From Bacillus infantis (GTDB lineage Bacteria > Bacillota > Bacilli > Bacillales > Cytobacillaceae): DNA of 50,290 nt. The stretch spans positions 1 through 50,290 of the forward strand of contig NZ_JAIVAP010000030.1 of the NCBI RefSeq assembly GCF_020171945.1, in the 5' to 3' direction. Position 1 is the stretch's first letter. The number at the start of each line of letters is the position of its first letter. The position numbers were made by a program, and so were the translations under genes. The notes below the pieces were generated by a model. That model made no database searches and was not told the origin of the DNA. It was given only the letters and a program-made list of their open reading frames with translations. Shown piece by piece: positions 35,918 through 44,995 of the stretch.

Positions 35918-36022
35918 AGGGAGCTGATTATATCAAGAAAAAAACCCTTGCCAATGTTAATCTTCGTTGCGGTGGTGTTTATGCTGCTAATGGCAGCAGG
36001 GGTGATATTGAGAACGCTTTAG
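35918..36022 (+). other. Possible tiny membrane peptide or remnant of copy 4
   Basis: An AGGGAG site is followed by a short frame encoding one membrane helix (MLIFVAVVFMLLMAAGVIL). No ATG stands at the expected spacing. In another frame the bases after ATC at 35932 read KKKTLAN, like the starts of copies 1-3, so this could be a decayed fourth copy with a changed start and a frameshift. Either reading is weak. Confidence 0.25.
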
Positions 36023-36224
36023 GGTGAAATAGCATTCCTGGGGGACCTGGCTTGAGGCAAGAAATAATACAGTGCATATCGTGTCTTGATAGGCCTAAAT
36101 CACCAATAGAAATTCAAAAAACAGGACCAAAAACCCAGGAACGAAACTAAACTGCAAACGTAAAAATATGGAAGGCAATTATCAAAAGTTATTAATATAT
36201 GCATCATCATAGGAGTTGGATTGA

Positions 36225-36596
36225 GTGAAAAGGACAGCGGAATTTGTGTTAGGGCTGGTGGGCGGCATCATCGGCATTTTATTATCATTTTTAGGTTTTT
36301 TTATTGCTTTTGTGGCAGCTGCCTCAGACGACCAGCAGGCGGCAGGCATTATCTTTATAGTCACGCTATTATTTTTCATGATCCAGGCTGGGGCATTGAT
36401 TGTCGGCTGTCTGGTAAACAGAATGAATCACAAGCTATTTGGAGGGCTGATGATCGCATTTGGCGTTTTGAGCTTTCCGATTTCGATTTTTCTGATGTTC
36501 GTGCCAAGTGTTTTATATATTATCTCGGGGGCTTTAGGCATCAGGGTCCCGCAGCAAAGGCAGGACCATTCTTTAACACTTGAAAAAGAAATATGA
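36225..36596 (+). CDS. DUF4064-like membrane protein
   Basis: Protein of 123 residues starting at GTG behind AGGAG. Four membrane helices: LGLVGGIIGILLSFLGFF, IIFIVTLLFFMIQAG, a third at FGGLMIAFGVLSF and a fourth at SVLYIISGAL. The arrangement and the opening RTAEFVLGLVGGI are typical of DUF4064 proteins of Bacillaceae. It ends 16 bases before the VWA lipoprotein gene and probably shares its transcript. Function unknown. Confidence 0.75.
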   Translation: MKRTAEFVLGLVGGIIGILLSFLGFFIAFVAAASDDQQAAGIIFIVTLLFFMIQAGALIVGCLVNRMNHKLFGGLMIAFGVLSFPISIFLMFVPSVLYIISGALGIRVPQQRQDHSLTLEKEI

Positions 36597-36612
36597 TCAG
36601 GGAGGCTGAAAG

Positions 36613-38043
36613 ATGCTAAAAAAATATATGCTGATGATGCTTGCCGTCTTCTTTATACTGGCCGGCTGCTCTGGGGAAAAGAAAGTGGACAAGGCGGAAC
36701 CAGCCCAGTCCGATGCTGATTCGGCTGAACAAAAAGAGGCCGAGAAGGATAATAAAGGAGAAGGCAGTAAAGTCACAGATGAAATCAGCACGGTTGTGAT
36801 CCCTTCTACGGTGGAAGAGTTCCGGAATGCAGAGCCGGGTCTTTTGACAAAGGACTTCAGCTATGAGAAGGAAACCGCGCTTTGGCCGGACTTCAATACG
36901 CTTTCAGGGATCAGGGAGGACTTTGAGGGTCATATGCAAAAGGTCACAAAGGAAACGGATGATCCGGATATGATATTCAAGGCACTGCTTTATTATCTTG
37001 GCAACAGTGCCTATCAGCAATCCATCGGCAGGATCATGGATTACGAGCCGCAATTTGATGAACCGCTCCTGCCTGAGCCGGAGCAGGCATCAGAATCTGA
37101 AACCGGCAAAGAGCGGGAAAACGGGAAGGCGCTTCTCCTCCTTGACGCCAGCTCCAGCATGCTGCTTGATGTAGACGGAAAGCAGAAAATGGAGATTGCC
37201 AAGAGTGCCGTCAGAAGCTTTGCCAAGACCATTGGCGAAGAAAATGATGTTTCCCTTTATGTGTATGGGCATGCTGGCACACAGGAGGACAAGGACAAAC
37301 AGATTTCCTGTACGACGATTGATGAAGTCTATCCTCTTCAGTCCTATAACGAAGAGTCCTTCTTCAAGGCTGTTGAAGGGGTTGAGGCGAAAGGCTGGAC
37401 CCCGCTTGCCGGTGCCATTAAGGCTGCAAGGGAGGCGAGCATGGACTATGAGGGGGATATTACCCTTTATATTGTCAGCGATGGAGCGGAGACTTGCGAC
37501 GGAAATCCGGTGGAGGAAGCCAGGCTGTTTGCTGAAACCAACGAAAGCCGGAAGGTGAACATCATCGGCTTTAATGTGGATAGGAAAGCAGAGGATCAGC
37601 TCAAGAAGGTGGCAGAGGCAGGCAAGGGCGAATATATCGGCGCCGACAATGCCGATCAGCTGAACAGCAGCATCTCCAATGAGTGGGTGCCTGGGCTGAT
37701 AGACATCATTGGCGTTAAGTGGTCCACTCCCAAAAATACATTTGCTGTCTCATTCCAGAAGATGGACATTGATCAGATGGGCATGGGGCTTGGATACGCA
37801 ATCAGGAATGAGGCCGGGCGCATCCGGGATGGCATTGCGAACCTAAAGGAAAATGAATGGATCGATGCCGCCATGGAAGAGGAGCTTCTCCAAAAGACAG
37901 AAGAACATGAAAAGGTATTGGAAGGACTCCAGGAAGAAATCATCAACAGCAAGCATCAGGAAATTGATGATGAAGTAGACAGGATCGACCATAAGATCAA
38001 TGACTGGGCTGAACGGATGGAAAAATTAAGGGGAAATCGTTAA
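36613..38043 (+). CDS. VWA-domain lipoprotein, paralogue of the pilus-locus protein
   Basis: Lipoprotein of 476 residues. The lipobox LAGC ends at C19, followed by an acidic linker and, at about residues 172-345, a VWA domain with MIDAS residues DASSS (178-182), GWTPLAG and IVSDGAETCDGNP. Layout and many segments match the pilus-locus protein at 21221: YVYGHAGT against RVYGHKGT, and the shared NPVEEA/NPVEAA. The C-terminal part is helical and acidic. It lies upstream of moxR; MoxR ATPases often work with VWA proteins, so a link is possible. GGGAGG precedes ATG. Confidence 0.85.
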   Translation: MLKKYMLMMLAVFFILAGCSGEKKVDKAEPAQSDADSAEQKEAEKDNKGEGSKVTDEISTVVIPSTVEEFRNAEPGLLTKDFSYEKETALWPDFNTLSGIREDFEGHMQKVTKETDDPDMIFKALLYYLGNSAYQQSIGRIMDYEPQFDEPLLPEPEQASESETGKERENGKALLLLDASSSMLLDVDGKQKMEIAKSAVRSFAKTIGEENDVSLYVYGHAGTQEDKDKQISCTTIDEVYPLQSYNEESFFKAVEGVEAKGWTPLAGAIKAAREASMDYEGDITLYIVSDGAETCDGNPVEEARLFAETNESRKVNIIGFNVDRKAEDQLKKVAEAGKGEYIGADNADQLNSSISNEWVPGLIDIIGVKWSTPKNTFAVSFQKMDIDQMGMGLGYAIRNEAGRIRDGIANLKENEWIDAAMEEELLQKTEEHEKVLEGLQEEIINSKHQEIDDEVDRIDHKINDWAERMEKLRGNR

Positions 38044-38059
38044 TCAAACGTTTGATTAA
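38040..38059. promoter_or_regulatory. Perfect 20-bp palindrome overlapping a stop codon
   Basis: TTAATCAAACGTTTGATTAA is perfectly self-complementary and includes the stop codon of the VWA lipoprotein. It is followed closely by a separate hairpin. It looks like an operator for a dimeric repressor, although it lies at a gene end; it could also be the first part of a processing or termination structure. Confidence 0.5.
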
Positions 38060-38067
38060 TTGTACGT

Positions 38068-38101
38068 GAAAGCATGCCCTGCCTAATGCGGGCATGCTTT
38101 C
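38068..38101 (+). terminator. Hairpin behind the VWA lipoprotein gene
   Basis: Perfect 12-bp stem GAAAGCATGCCC/GGGCATGCTTTC with a ten-base loop. The tail is ATTAATTTA, so the T-tract is poor, but the stem strength and position suggest termination or mRNA end protection. Confidence 0.6.
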
Positions 38102-38309
38102 ATTAATTTATGATGCCGCACATTACTAAGCTTGTAATCACCTTAAGCGGGAAATACATATTCATGAAAAGTATAATTCTTTAAATCCTCACTGCCCCTA
38201 AACGTCTCCGGCATGCCCGGAAATCTTTCCATTTTACATATTTTTGAAAATTACCTACAATAGATATGCTGGCCTTCTTTTTTAATATTTTACCAGGTAC
38301 GTATTTTTT

Positions 38310-38338
38310 ACAGGTTTTTAATGGAATCTGTCGAATAT
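38310..38338 (+). promoter_or_regulatory. Weak candidate sigma-H-type promoter before moxR
   Basis: ACAGGTTTT, 11 bases, then GTCGAATAT resembles the sigma-H pattern (RNAGGAWWW, 11-12, RNNGAATWW) with one mismatch. The 380-base gap before moxR otherwise shows only the palindrome and hairpin at its left end and no clear sigma-A promoter. Confidence 0.25.
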
Positions 38339-38426
38339 AAGTTATTAGTATCATAATTCAAGAGAAATTGATGTTAAGTACGCGCCTTTTGGCATGCTTA
38401 ATAGACATAATACAGGAGGGATATAG

Positions 38427-39380
38427 ATGCGCGATCAAATGAATCCCGCGGCTGAAAGGATTTTGCATAATATCGAGAAGGTTATGATCGGGAAGCGCAA
38501 TGTGGCTGAGCTCAGCCTTGTGGCGCTTCTTGCAGGGGGGCATGTTCTGCTTGAGGACGTCCCGGGCGTTGGAAAAACAATGATGGTAAGGGCGCTGGCA
38601 AAATCGGTTGGTGCCAACTTCCGCCGTATCCAGTTTACTCCCGACCTGCTTCCGTCAGATGTGACAGGCGTTTCTATATATAATCCAAAAGAAATGGAGT
38701 TCCAGTTCCGTCCCGGGCCGATCATGGGGCATATCATTCTTGCTGATGAAATCAACCGGACTTCGCCTAAGACTCAGTCTGCCCTGCTTGAGGGGATGGA
38801 AGAGAGCAGTGTGACCATAGACGGGGTGACGCACAGGCTGGAAAAGCCGTTCTTTGTCATGGCAACCCAGAACCCGATTGAGTATGAAGGGACATATCCT
38901 CTCCCTGAAGCACAGCTGGACCGCTTCCTGCTGAAGATGAAAATGGGCTATCCGGAAGTCGCCGAAGAAATGGAAGTGCTGAACCGCGCGCAGAAGGTGC
39001 CGCCGATTGATGAGCTGGAGCCCGTCATTGACCTTGAAGAATTGAGGGAGCTGCAGCAGCAGATCAAAGAAGTCCATGTGAATGAAACCATTAAGAGATA
39101 TATTGTCGATATTGCCAACAGAACAAGGACCCACAGCAGTGTCTATCTGGGAGCGAGCCCGCGCGGGTCAATCGCTTTAATGAAGTCGGCCCAGGCTTTT
39201 GCTTTCATGTACGGCAGGGATTATGTCCTTCCTGATGATATCCAGTATCTGGCCCCTGCTGTGCTGGCCCACCGCATCATCCTGAAGAGCGAGGCCAAAT
39301 TTGAAGGCATATCGGCCGAGGAAGTTGTGGACCGCGTAATTGCACGAGTGCCGGTCCCTGTCCAAAGGCTTGTGAAGTAA
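38427..39380 (+). CDS. MoxR-family AAA+ ATPase
   Basis: AAA+ protein of 317 residues. Walker A GVGKT is at 47-51, Walker B and sensor are in HIILADEINRTSPKTQSALL, then FVMATQNPIEYEGTYPLPEA and the AAA lid domain with LGASPRGSIALMKSAQAFA. MoxR ATPases act as chaperone-like factors, often with DUF58 and VWA proteins. It is the first gene of a tight operon with DUF58 and transglutaminase genes, matching B. subtilis yeaC-yeaD-yebA upstream of guaA. AGGAGGG lies before ATG. Confidence 0.93.
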   Translation: MRDQMNPAAERILHNIEKVMIGKRNVAELSLVALLAGGHVLLEDVPGVGKTMMVRALAKSVGANFRRIQFTPDLLPSDVTGVSIYNPKEMEFQFRPGPIMGHIILADEINRTSPKTQSALLEGMEESSVTIDGVTHRLEKPFFVMATQNPIEYEGTYPLPEAQLDRFLLKMKMGYPEVAEEMEVLNRAQKVPPIDELEPVIDLEELRELQQQIKEVHVNETIKRYIVDIANRTRTHSSVYLGASPRGSIALMKSAQAFAFMYGRDYVLPDDIQYLAPAVLAHRIILKSEAKFEGISAEEVVDRVIARVPVPVQRLVK

Positions 39381-39381
39381 G

Positions 39382-40599
39382 ATGAAGCAGCTGATACATC
39401 TGGGCAAAAATGTCTGGAAGCTGATTGTATTATTTCTCCTCATTCTGACCACATTTTCTTATGCGATGTTCCAGGGAGGGTTTGTGAGCTGGTTCCTTTT
39501 TTACAGCTTCCTTCCTTTTGCCCTGTACGGACTTGCTCTGTCCTTTTATTCAGTCGGCACCTTTCGGGCTGAAAGGGATCTTGTAAAGACGGATTATAAT
39601 GCCGGTGAAAAGCTGAAGGTAAAAATCACATTGAAGCGGGACAACTCTTTCCCGCTATTTTTTCTCATTGCCGAGGACTGCCTGAATGAGGCGCTGTCTT
39701 TTTCCTCAAAAGGGAATAAGGCAAAATCCTTTGTTTTTCCCTGGTTCAAGCGGGAGGTATCTTTTGAGTATGAAGTGGATGGACTGCCGCGCGGCGAGCA
39801 TATCTTCGAGAATATACGCCTGAAAACGGGTGACCCGATCGGCTTGATTGAAAAAGAGAAGCTTGTAGAGCTGGAGGGCCGGATCATGGTTTATCCTGCT
39901 TATGAAGAGCTCATCTATAAGCCGGCCGACAATCATTATGACCAGGGAATGACTGCATCGAAGGAGCGGGTCCAGAGGGATACTTCCATGGCAGTCGGGA
40001 TTCGGGAATATCAGCCCGGAGACCGTTTTTCCTGGATCAACTGGAAAGCGACCGCCAGGCGGAATGACATCATGACAAAGGAATTTGAGCAGCGGAAATC
40101 ACATGACGTGTATATTATGATGGATTGCGCCCCTGACGAAAGGTTTGAGGGGATTGTATCATTTACAGCCTCAGTCATCAGGGGTATCATCCGCAAGGGT
40201 GCCCAGACCGGTCTGATCACGATGGGTGCAGAAAGGGCGGCATTTCCTGTCAGAGGCGGGGAAGGACAGCAGCAGCAGCTCTTTTACCACCTCGCGAAAG
40301 TGAAGGATGACTGTCCGGTTTCCTTTGACCGGGTGCTGGAAACGGAGAATTTTCTCGCCCAGCAGAATGTCTCGCTCATGCTGATCACGGCCCAGCTGAC
40401 GAAGCGGCTGGTGGAAAAGGCCAGTTACTATGCTTCCAATAAGAATGCCGTCACCATTTTTCTGCTGAAAAATGAGCGAGAGGCCGCAGCCAAGGAGGAA
40501 ATCGCACTGAGGGCTTCTGCCAATGCGCGCGGGGTTAAGGTTGTGCTTGTCCACGAAGGCCAATTTTCGGAGGCTTTTTCGGAGGTGAATAGAGGATGA
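39382..40599 (+). CDS. DUF58 domain membrane protein (YeaD-like)
   Basis: Protein of 405 residues with two membrane helices near the N-terminus (about 11-30 and 34-54) and the DUF58 signature GIREYQPGDRFSWINWKATA at about residues 208-227, followed by a VWA-like fold (VYIMMDCAPDE). The common partnership of MoxR, DUF58 and transglutaminase suggests assembly or quality control at the envelope, unproven in Bacillus. It starts one base after moxR and overlaps the next gene by four bases. Confidence 0.9.
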   Translation: MKQLIHLGKNVWKLIVLFLLILTTFSYAMFQGGFVSWFLFYSFLPFALYGLALSFYSVGTFRAERDLVKTDYNAGEKLKVKITLKRDNSFPLFFLIAEDCLNEALSFSSKGNKAKSFVFPWFKREVSFEYEVDGLPRGEHIFENIRLKTGDPIGLIEKEKLVELEGRIMVYPAYEELIYKPADNHYDQGMTASKERVQRDTSMAVGIREYQPGDRFSWINWKATARRNDIMTKEFEQRKSHDVYIMMDCAPDERFEGIVSFTASVIRGIIRKGAQTGLITMGAERAAFPVRGGEGQQQQLFYHLAKVKDDCPVSFDRVLETENFLAQQNVSLMLITAQLTKRLVEKASYYASNKNAVTIFLLKNEREAAAKEEIALRASANARGVKVVLVHEGQFSEAFSEVNRG

Positions 40600-42797
40600 G
40601 GGCAGATGAGAACAGACGCACCATGACTTCTGTCATTTTATATATGTTCGGATTCCTGCTTCTGTGGGAGTGGATGCGCCCGCTTGAGCAGCTGACAGAT
40701 ACATCTAACATCCTTGTGTTTATTTTGTTCATTATTCTCGGCCTTGTGATGTATTATTTTCATGTAAATATGGTGGTCAGCGGCTTTGTCAAATGCCTGT
40801 ATATCCTGTATTCCCTGCATTATCTTTATTATGAGGGAGCCTTTTTTTCACCGGAATGGGTGCTGCCGTTTTTCATGGAGATTAAAGAAAATCTGGGATT
40901 TGTGTCGGCAGCTGAATGGCCGCAGCTCACGGATTTGTTCAGAAGCCTTCTGTTCTTTGTACTGATTTGGCTGATGACCTATCTGCTTCAATATTGGCTG
41001 ATCAATAGAAGGCAGATCTTTATCTTCTTTTTTATGACACTGACCTATATCACTGTGCTTGATACCTTTACTCCCTACCAGGCAGACGGCGCCATTGTCC
41101 GTACTGTAATCGCCGGATTCGGTGTGATGGGGATCCTGACATTCCACAGGCTTATGGAGCGGGAGACGATCTTGAAAAAGAGGACTTTCTCGAGAAAATG
41201 GATGGCCCCGCTTGCGGTGATGATTGCCCTGAGTGTGGCGGTCGGCCTTGCCGCTCCCAAGGCAGCGCCTATTTGGCCCGATCCTGTTCCGTATATAAAG
41301 TCATATGGCCAAAACAGCGGGGACGGACCAGGCGGTTCTGTTGCAAGGGTAGGCTATGGAGTCGATGATTCCAGGCTTGGCGGACCCTTCATTGGAGACA
41401 ACCAGGTTGTTTTCCGGACTGAAGTGAAGTCGCGCCATTACTGGAAGGTTGAAACAAAGGATGTGTATACAGGCAAGGGATGGCTTGCTTCTGAAGAAGG
41501 GGAAGAGCGCATTCCGTTCACTGAGGAAGATGAAGTGCCGATTTCCTCTTTTTCTGGAGAGGGGATGACAACCAATCCGGAGACAAGTTCAGTATATCTG
41601 TATCAATCATCTCCGCATATTGTATACCCGCTTGGTGTTGAGAGCATACAGCCCAAAGGGGATGTGAGCTTTGAGCTTGATCCGGCTATTGAAAAAGTCT
41701 ATGCTGTCCAGCCGATGCCCCTGAAGGAATACAGTGTGAGCTATGAGGTGCCGAAATACAGTGTTTCTGCACTCCAGGAGTCCGGGGATACCCAGACCCT
41801 GGACGGCGGTTTCCTTGAGAGGTATACCCAGCTGCCTAATAATCTTCCTGAAAGGGTGAAAGAGCTGGCAGTGGAGATAACAGCCAAAGAATCGAACTGG
41901 TTCAATAAGGCAAGAGAGATAGAGCGCTACTTCAGGATGTCAGGCTTTTCCTATGACCAGACGGAGGTAGCCGTTCCTGGTGCCCGCGACGACTATGTGG
42001 ATCAATTCCTGTTTGATACAAAAAGGGGCTATTGCGATAACTTCTCTTCCTCAATGGTCGTACTTGTGCGCAGCCTCGGCATCCCTGCCAGATGGGTGAA
42101 AGGCTATACAGAAGGAGAATACCAGGCAAGGGAAAGCGCAACAAGCAGGGTTTTTGAAGTCACGAACAATAATGCCCATTCCTGGGTGGAGGTTTACTTC
42201 CCTGAGATTGGCTGGGTTCCTTTTGAGCCGACACAGGGCTTTTCAAATAATGTACAGTATTCCTATGACACTCAGTCATCAGACACAGCTGAAACGGATA
42301 CGGCAGAAACTGAGGCCCAGCCGGAAGAAGAGCCGGCTGCTCCCGAATCTCCGGAGGAAAATAGCGATACGGCATCATCCTTTACGCTGGCTGACCTGGG
42401 TGTAAAGATAAAAGGATTCTTCGCTGGCTCCTGGAAGACGCTGTCTCTGATCCTGCTGCTTCTTGCTGCGGGCGCAGCGGCGGCTTACCTGAAAAGGTCC
42501 AGATGGCTCCCGGCCTATTTCATCTGGAAGTTCAGGCGGATGAAAAAGAAGGATGGCCGCTTTGTTTCAGCTTATCTGACTCTGCTCAAACAGTTTGAAC
42601 GCTACGGCTTGAAGAGGAAACAGGACCAGACGCTGAGGGAGTATGCTGCTTATATCGATCGTTTCTTCTCTACACAGGAAATGAGCAGGATCACTGCCCA
42701 GTACGAGAGGGTCCTGTACAGAGGCAGCCTTGAAGAAGGACGCTGGGAAGAGATGCGGGAATTGTGGGAAAATTTAATTAAAAAGACAATAGCTTGA
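40596..42797 (+). CDS. Transglutaminase-like membrane protein (YebA-like)
   Basis: Protein of 733 residues. About six membrane helices occupy the first 220 residues, an extracytoplasmic transglutaminase-like domain follows, and a last helix (LSLILLLLAAGAAAAYL, about residue 615) precedes a cytoplasmic DUF4129-type tail. The catalytic cysteine is C480 in RGYCDNFSSSMVVL and the histidine is H528 in NNNAHSWVEVYF, followed by the acidic GWVPFEPTQGF. A disordered Glu/Pro/Thr segment separates the domain from the last helix. Last gene of the moxR operon. Substrate unknown; crosslinking or proteolysis at the cell surface are both possible. Confidence 0.9.
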   Translation: MRADENRRTMTSVILYMFGFLLLWEWMRPLEQLTDTSNILVFILFIILGLVMYYFHVNMVVSGFVKCLYILYSLHYLYYEGAFFSPEWVLPFFMEIKENLGFVSAAEWPQLTDLFRSLLFFVLIWLMTYLLQYWLINRRQIFIFFFMTLTYITVLDTFTPYQADGAIVRTVIAGFGVMGILTFHRLMERETILKKRTFSRKWMAPLAVMIALSVAVGLAAPKAAPIWPDPVPYIKSYGQNSGDGPGGSVARVGYGVDDSRLGGPFIGDNQVVFRTEVKSRHYWKVETKDVYTGKGWLASEEGEERIPFTEEDEVPISSFSGEGMTTNPETSSVYLYQSSPHIVYPLGVESIQPKGDVSFELDPAIEKVYAVQPMPLKEYSVSYEVPKYSVSALQESGDTQTLDGGFLERYTQLPNNLPERVKELAVEITAKESNWFNKAREIERYFRMSGFSYDQTEVAVPGARDDYVDQFLFDTKRGYCDNFSSSMVVLVRSLGIPARWVKGYTEGEYQARESATSRVFEVTNNNAHSWVEVYFPEIGWVPFEPTQGFSNNVQYSYDTQSSDTAETDTAETEAQPEEEPAAPESPEENSDTASSFTLADLGVKIKGFFAGSWKTLSLILLLLAAGAAAAYLKRSRWLPAYFIWKFRRMKKKDGRFVSAYLTLLKQFERYGLKRKQDQTLREYAAYIDRFFSTQEMSRITAQYERVLYRGSLEEGRWEEMRELWENLIKKTIA

Positions 42798-42823
42798 CCA
42801 AAAAAATGACCTGTTGATACAAT
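42794..42823 (+). promoter_or_regulatory. Promoter of guaA
   Basis: TTGACC and TACAAT separated by 18 bases, ending about 30 bases upstream of the guanine aptamer. Its -35 element overlaps the stop of the preceding gene. Confidence 0.72.
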
Positions 42824-42851
42824 GTTCACGAGAATCATAATTTAATATGCA

Positions 42852-42922
42852 CCTTCATATATCCTCGATAATACGGTTCGAAAGTCTCTACCAGGTCACC
42901 TTAAATGACTTGACTATGAAGG
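42852..42922 (+). promoter_or_regulatory. Guanine riboswitch aptamer controlling guaA
   Basis: Purine-class aptamer with P1 CCTTCATA/TATGAAGG, the conserved J1/2 and J2/3 segments (TCTCTACC) and two kissing stem-loops. The specificity base in GACTATG is C (42914), which pairs with guanine; adenine aptamers have U there. The 3' strand of P1 (GAAGGCAG) can pair instead with CTGCCTTC at 42974-42981 to form an antiterminator. Guanine or hypoxanthine binding therefore favours termination and turns guaA off. Confidence 0.96.
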
Positions 42923-42960
42923 CAGGTCATTCTATATAGTGTTTTATGGCATTTATGCTT

Positions 42961-43018
42961 AAAAACCGGAATTCTGCCTTCAGCGTATTTGCGGAGGAGA
43001 GTTCCGGTTTTTTTTTTG
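42961..43018 (+). terminator. Regulated terminator of the guaA riboswitch
   Basis: AAAAACCGGAA pairs with TTCCGGTTTTT across a loop that contains part of the antiterminator strand, and ends in a T run of nine or more. Its formation is exclusive with the antiterminator. Confidence 0.9.
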
Positions 43019-43173
43019 ACTTGGCGATTGCTGGACAGGCATACGGCAAGCCAGCTGGACAACGATAACCGGATATATGGAGCTGGAGATAAGGAATGCT
43101 GTCTCGGACTGCGGTTAAAGCAAGGGACGGGAGAGCAGGATAAGAAAAAATAACATAACCGAGGTGGACAGAT

Positions 43174-44727
43174 TTGACGGGGAAAACAGAACTGCAAAAC
43201 CAGGAAATGATTGTCGTGCTTGACTTTGGCAGTCAGTATAATCAGCTGATAACTAGAAGGATCCGCGAATTTGGGGTATACAGCGAGCTGCATCCCCACA
43301 CAATCACAGCAGAAGAAATCAAGGAAATGAACCCGAGCGGCATCATTTTCTCTGGCGGTCCAAACAGTGTATACGGCGAAAATGCCTTCGGCTGCGATGA
43401 AAGGATCTTTGAGCTTGGCTTGCCTATTTTCGGCATCTGCTACGGAATGCAGCTGATGACCAAGCACTTCGGAGGCAAAGTAGAGCGCGCGAAGCACAGA
43501 GAGTATGGCAAGGCTGTTCTGACACTGGAACATGAGTCAAAGCTTTTTGCGGGACTTCCGAATGAACAGACAGTCTGGATGAGCCACGGGGACCTTGTTA
43601 CAGAAGCACCTGAAGGTTTTTCTGTTGATGGAATCAATCCTTCCTGCCCAATCGCTGCGATGAGCAATGAAGAGCGCGGGCTTTATGCGGTTCAATTCCA
43701 CCCGGAAGTCCGCCATTCTGTATATGGAAATGATATACTGAAGAACTTTGTCTTTGGTGTCTGCGGCTGCAAAGGCGAATGGTCAATGGAGAACTTCATT
43801 GAAATCGAGACAGAAAAAATCCGCCAGGCTGTCGGTGACAAGAAGGTTTTATGCGCACTAAGCGGCGGGGTAGATTCTTCAGTTGTCGCTGTCCTCATTC
43901 ATAAAGCGATCGGCGATCAGCTGACATGTATTTTCGTCGACCATGGACTGCTCCGGAAAGGGGAAGCCGAAAGTGTTATGAAGACCTTCTCTGAAGGCTT
44001 CAACATGAACGTCATTAAAGTAGATGCAAAAGACCGCTTCCTCAACAAGCTGAAAGGTGTCAGCGACCCGGAACAGAAACGGAAAATCATCGGGAACGAA
44101 TTCATTTATGTGTTTGATGATGAAGCGGCCAAGCTGGAAGGAATTGAGTTCCTTGCCCAGGGCACTTTGTATACCGATATTATTGAAAGCGGCACTGCTA
44201 CTGCGCAGACGATCAAGTCCCATCATAATGTCGGGGGATTGCCGGAAGATATGCAGTTTAAACTGATCGAGCCTTTGAATACTTTATTCAAGGATGAAGT
44301 CAGGGCATTGGGCACTGAGCTGGGCATTTCGGATGAAGTGGTATGGAGGCAGCCATTCCCTGGGCCTGGCCTCGGAATCCGTGTACTCGGAGAAATTTCA
44401 GACGAAAAGCTTGAAATTGTTCGGGAATCAGACGCCATCTTACGGGACGAAATCAAGAAGGCCGGGCTTGACCGCGATATCTGGCAGTACTTTACTGTTC
44501 TTCCTGATATCCGCAGCGTAGGAGTGATGGGTGATGCCCGTACCTATGATTATACAATCGGTATCCGCGCGGTAACCTCTATTGACGGAATGACTTCAGA
44601 CTGGGCAAGGGTGCCGTGGGATGTGCTGGAGATCATATCCACCAGAATCGTCAATGAAGTGGATCATATTAACCGTGTTGTGTATGATATAACAAGTAAG
44701 CCGCCTGCAACAATTGAGTGGGAGTAA
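43174..44727 (+). CDS. guaA: GMP synthase (glutamine-hydrolysing)
   Basis: Converts XMP to GMP with ATP and glutamine. The N-terminal class I amidotransferase domain has its catalytic cysteine C89 in GICYGMQLM and the His/Glu pair in FHPEV. The ATP pyrophosphatase domain has SGGVDS at 230-235, and the C-terminal dimerisation domain ends [12 protein letters not shown]. Length is 517 residues. Translation starts at TTG after GAGGTGG, which agrees with the extra N-terminal residues of Bacillus GuaA. Regulated by the guanine riboswitch in its leader. Confidence 0.98.
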   Translation: MTGKTELQNQEMIVVLDFGSQYNQLITRRIREFGVYSELHPHTITAEEIKEMNPSGIIFSGGPNSVYGENAFGCDERIFELGLPIFGICYGMQLMTKHFGGKVERAKHREYGKAVLTLEHESKLFAGLPNEQTVWMSHGDLVTEAPEGFSVDGINPSCPIAAMSNEERGLYAVQFHPEVRHSVYGNDILKNFVFGVCGCKGEWSMENFIEIETEKIRQAVGDKKVLCALSGGVDSSVVAVLIHKAIGDQLTCIFVDHGLLRKGEAESVMKTFSEGFNMNVIKVDAKDRFLNKLKGVSDPEQKRKIIGNEFIYVFDDEAAKLEGIEFLAQGTLYTDIIESGTATAQTIKSHHNVGGLPEDMQFKLIEPLNTLFKDEVRALGTELGISDEVVWRQPFPGPGLGIRVLGEISDEKLEIVRESDAILRDEIKKAGLDRDIWQYFTVLPDIRSVGVMGDARTYDYTIGIRAVTSIDGMTSDWARVPWDVLEIISTRIVNEVDHINRVVYDITSKPPATIEWE

Positions 44728-44743
44728 AAATACGAACGATAGA

Positions 44744-44773
44744 AAAACGAACATGAAAAATGTTCGTTTTTTT
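44744..44773 (+). terminator. Terminator of guaA
   Basis: Perfect 11-bp stem AAAACGAACAT/ATGTTCGTTTT followed by TTT, 16 bases after the stop codon. Confidence 0.9.
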
Positions 44774-44774
44774 A

Positions 44775-44803
44775 TTGACTGAAAATAGAGCTCCTGCTAA
44801 AAT
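44775..44803 (+). promoter_or_regulatory. Promoter of pbuG
   Basis: TTGACT and TAAAAT separated by 17 bases, starting in the tail of the guaA terminator and about 25 bases before the next aptamer. Confidence 0.75.
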
Positions 44804-44826
44804 GAAGAAGAACTGAATATGTCGTA

Positions 44827-44901
44827 TTACGTCGTATAATATCAGGGATATGGCCTGAAAGTTTCTACCGAGCTGCCGTAAATAGCTTGACTACGAGGTA
44901 A
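44827..44901 (+). promoter_or_regulatory. Guanine riboswitch aptamer controlling pbuG
   Basis: Second purine aptamer: P1 TTACGTCGTA/TACGAGGTAA with one G-G mismatch, conserved TTTCTACC and two stem-loops (ATCAGGGATATGGCCTGA and GAGCTGCCGTAAATAGCTT). The specificity base in GACTACG is C (44891), so the ligand is guanine or hypoxanthine. It acts with the terminator at 44967. Confidence 0.95.
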
Positions 44902-44966
44902 ATGTTTATAGGGATCATTTTACAGAACTTATTATAAATTCCCCCTATAGGCAGGAACCTGTTGTC

Positions 44967-44995
44967 ACGCTCCCGGAAACCGGCGGGCGTTTTTA
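44967..44995 (+). terminator. Regulated terminator of the pbuG riboswitch
   Basis: ACGCTCCCGG and CCGGCGGGCGT pair with one bulged C and one G-T pair, followed by TTTTATTT. It lies 65 bases after the aptamer and 30 bases before the pbuG start. Confidence 0.8.

Noticed and set aside
35819-36022. 67-residue protein starting at ATG 35825 or earlier
   Set aside because: The proposed start lies inside a strong terminator; only a much shorter downstream peptide could be real.
42901-43533. 210-residue minus-strand frame over the guaA leader
   Set aside because: It covers the riboswitch terminator and the start of guaA, both well supported on the plus strand.
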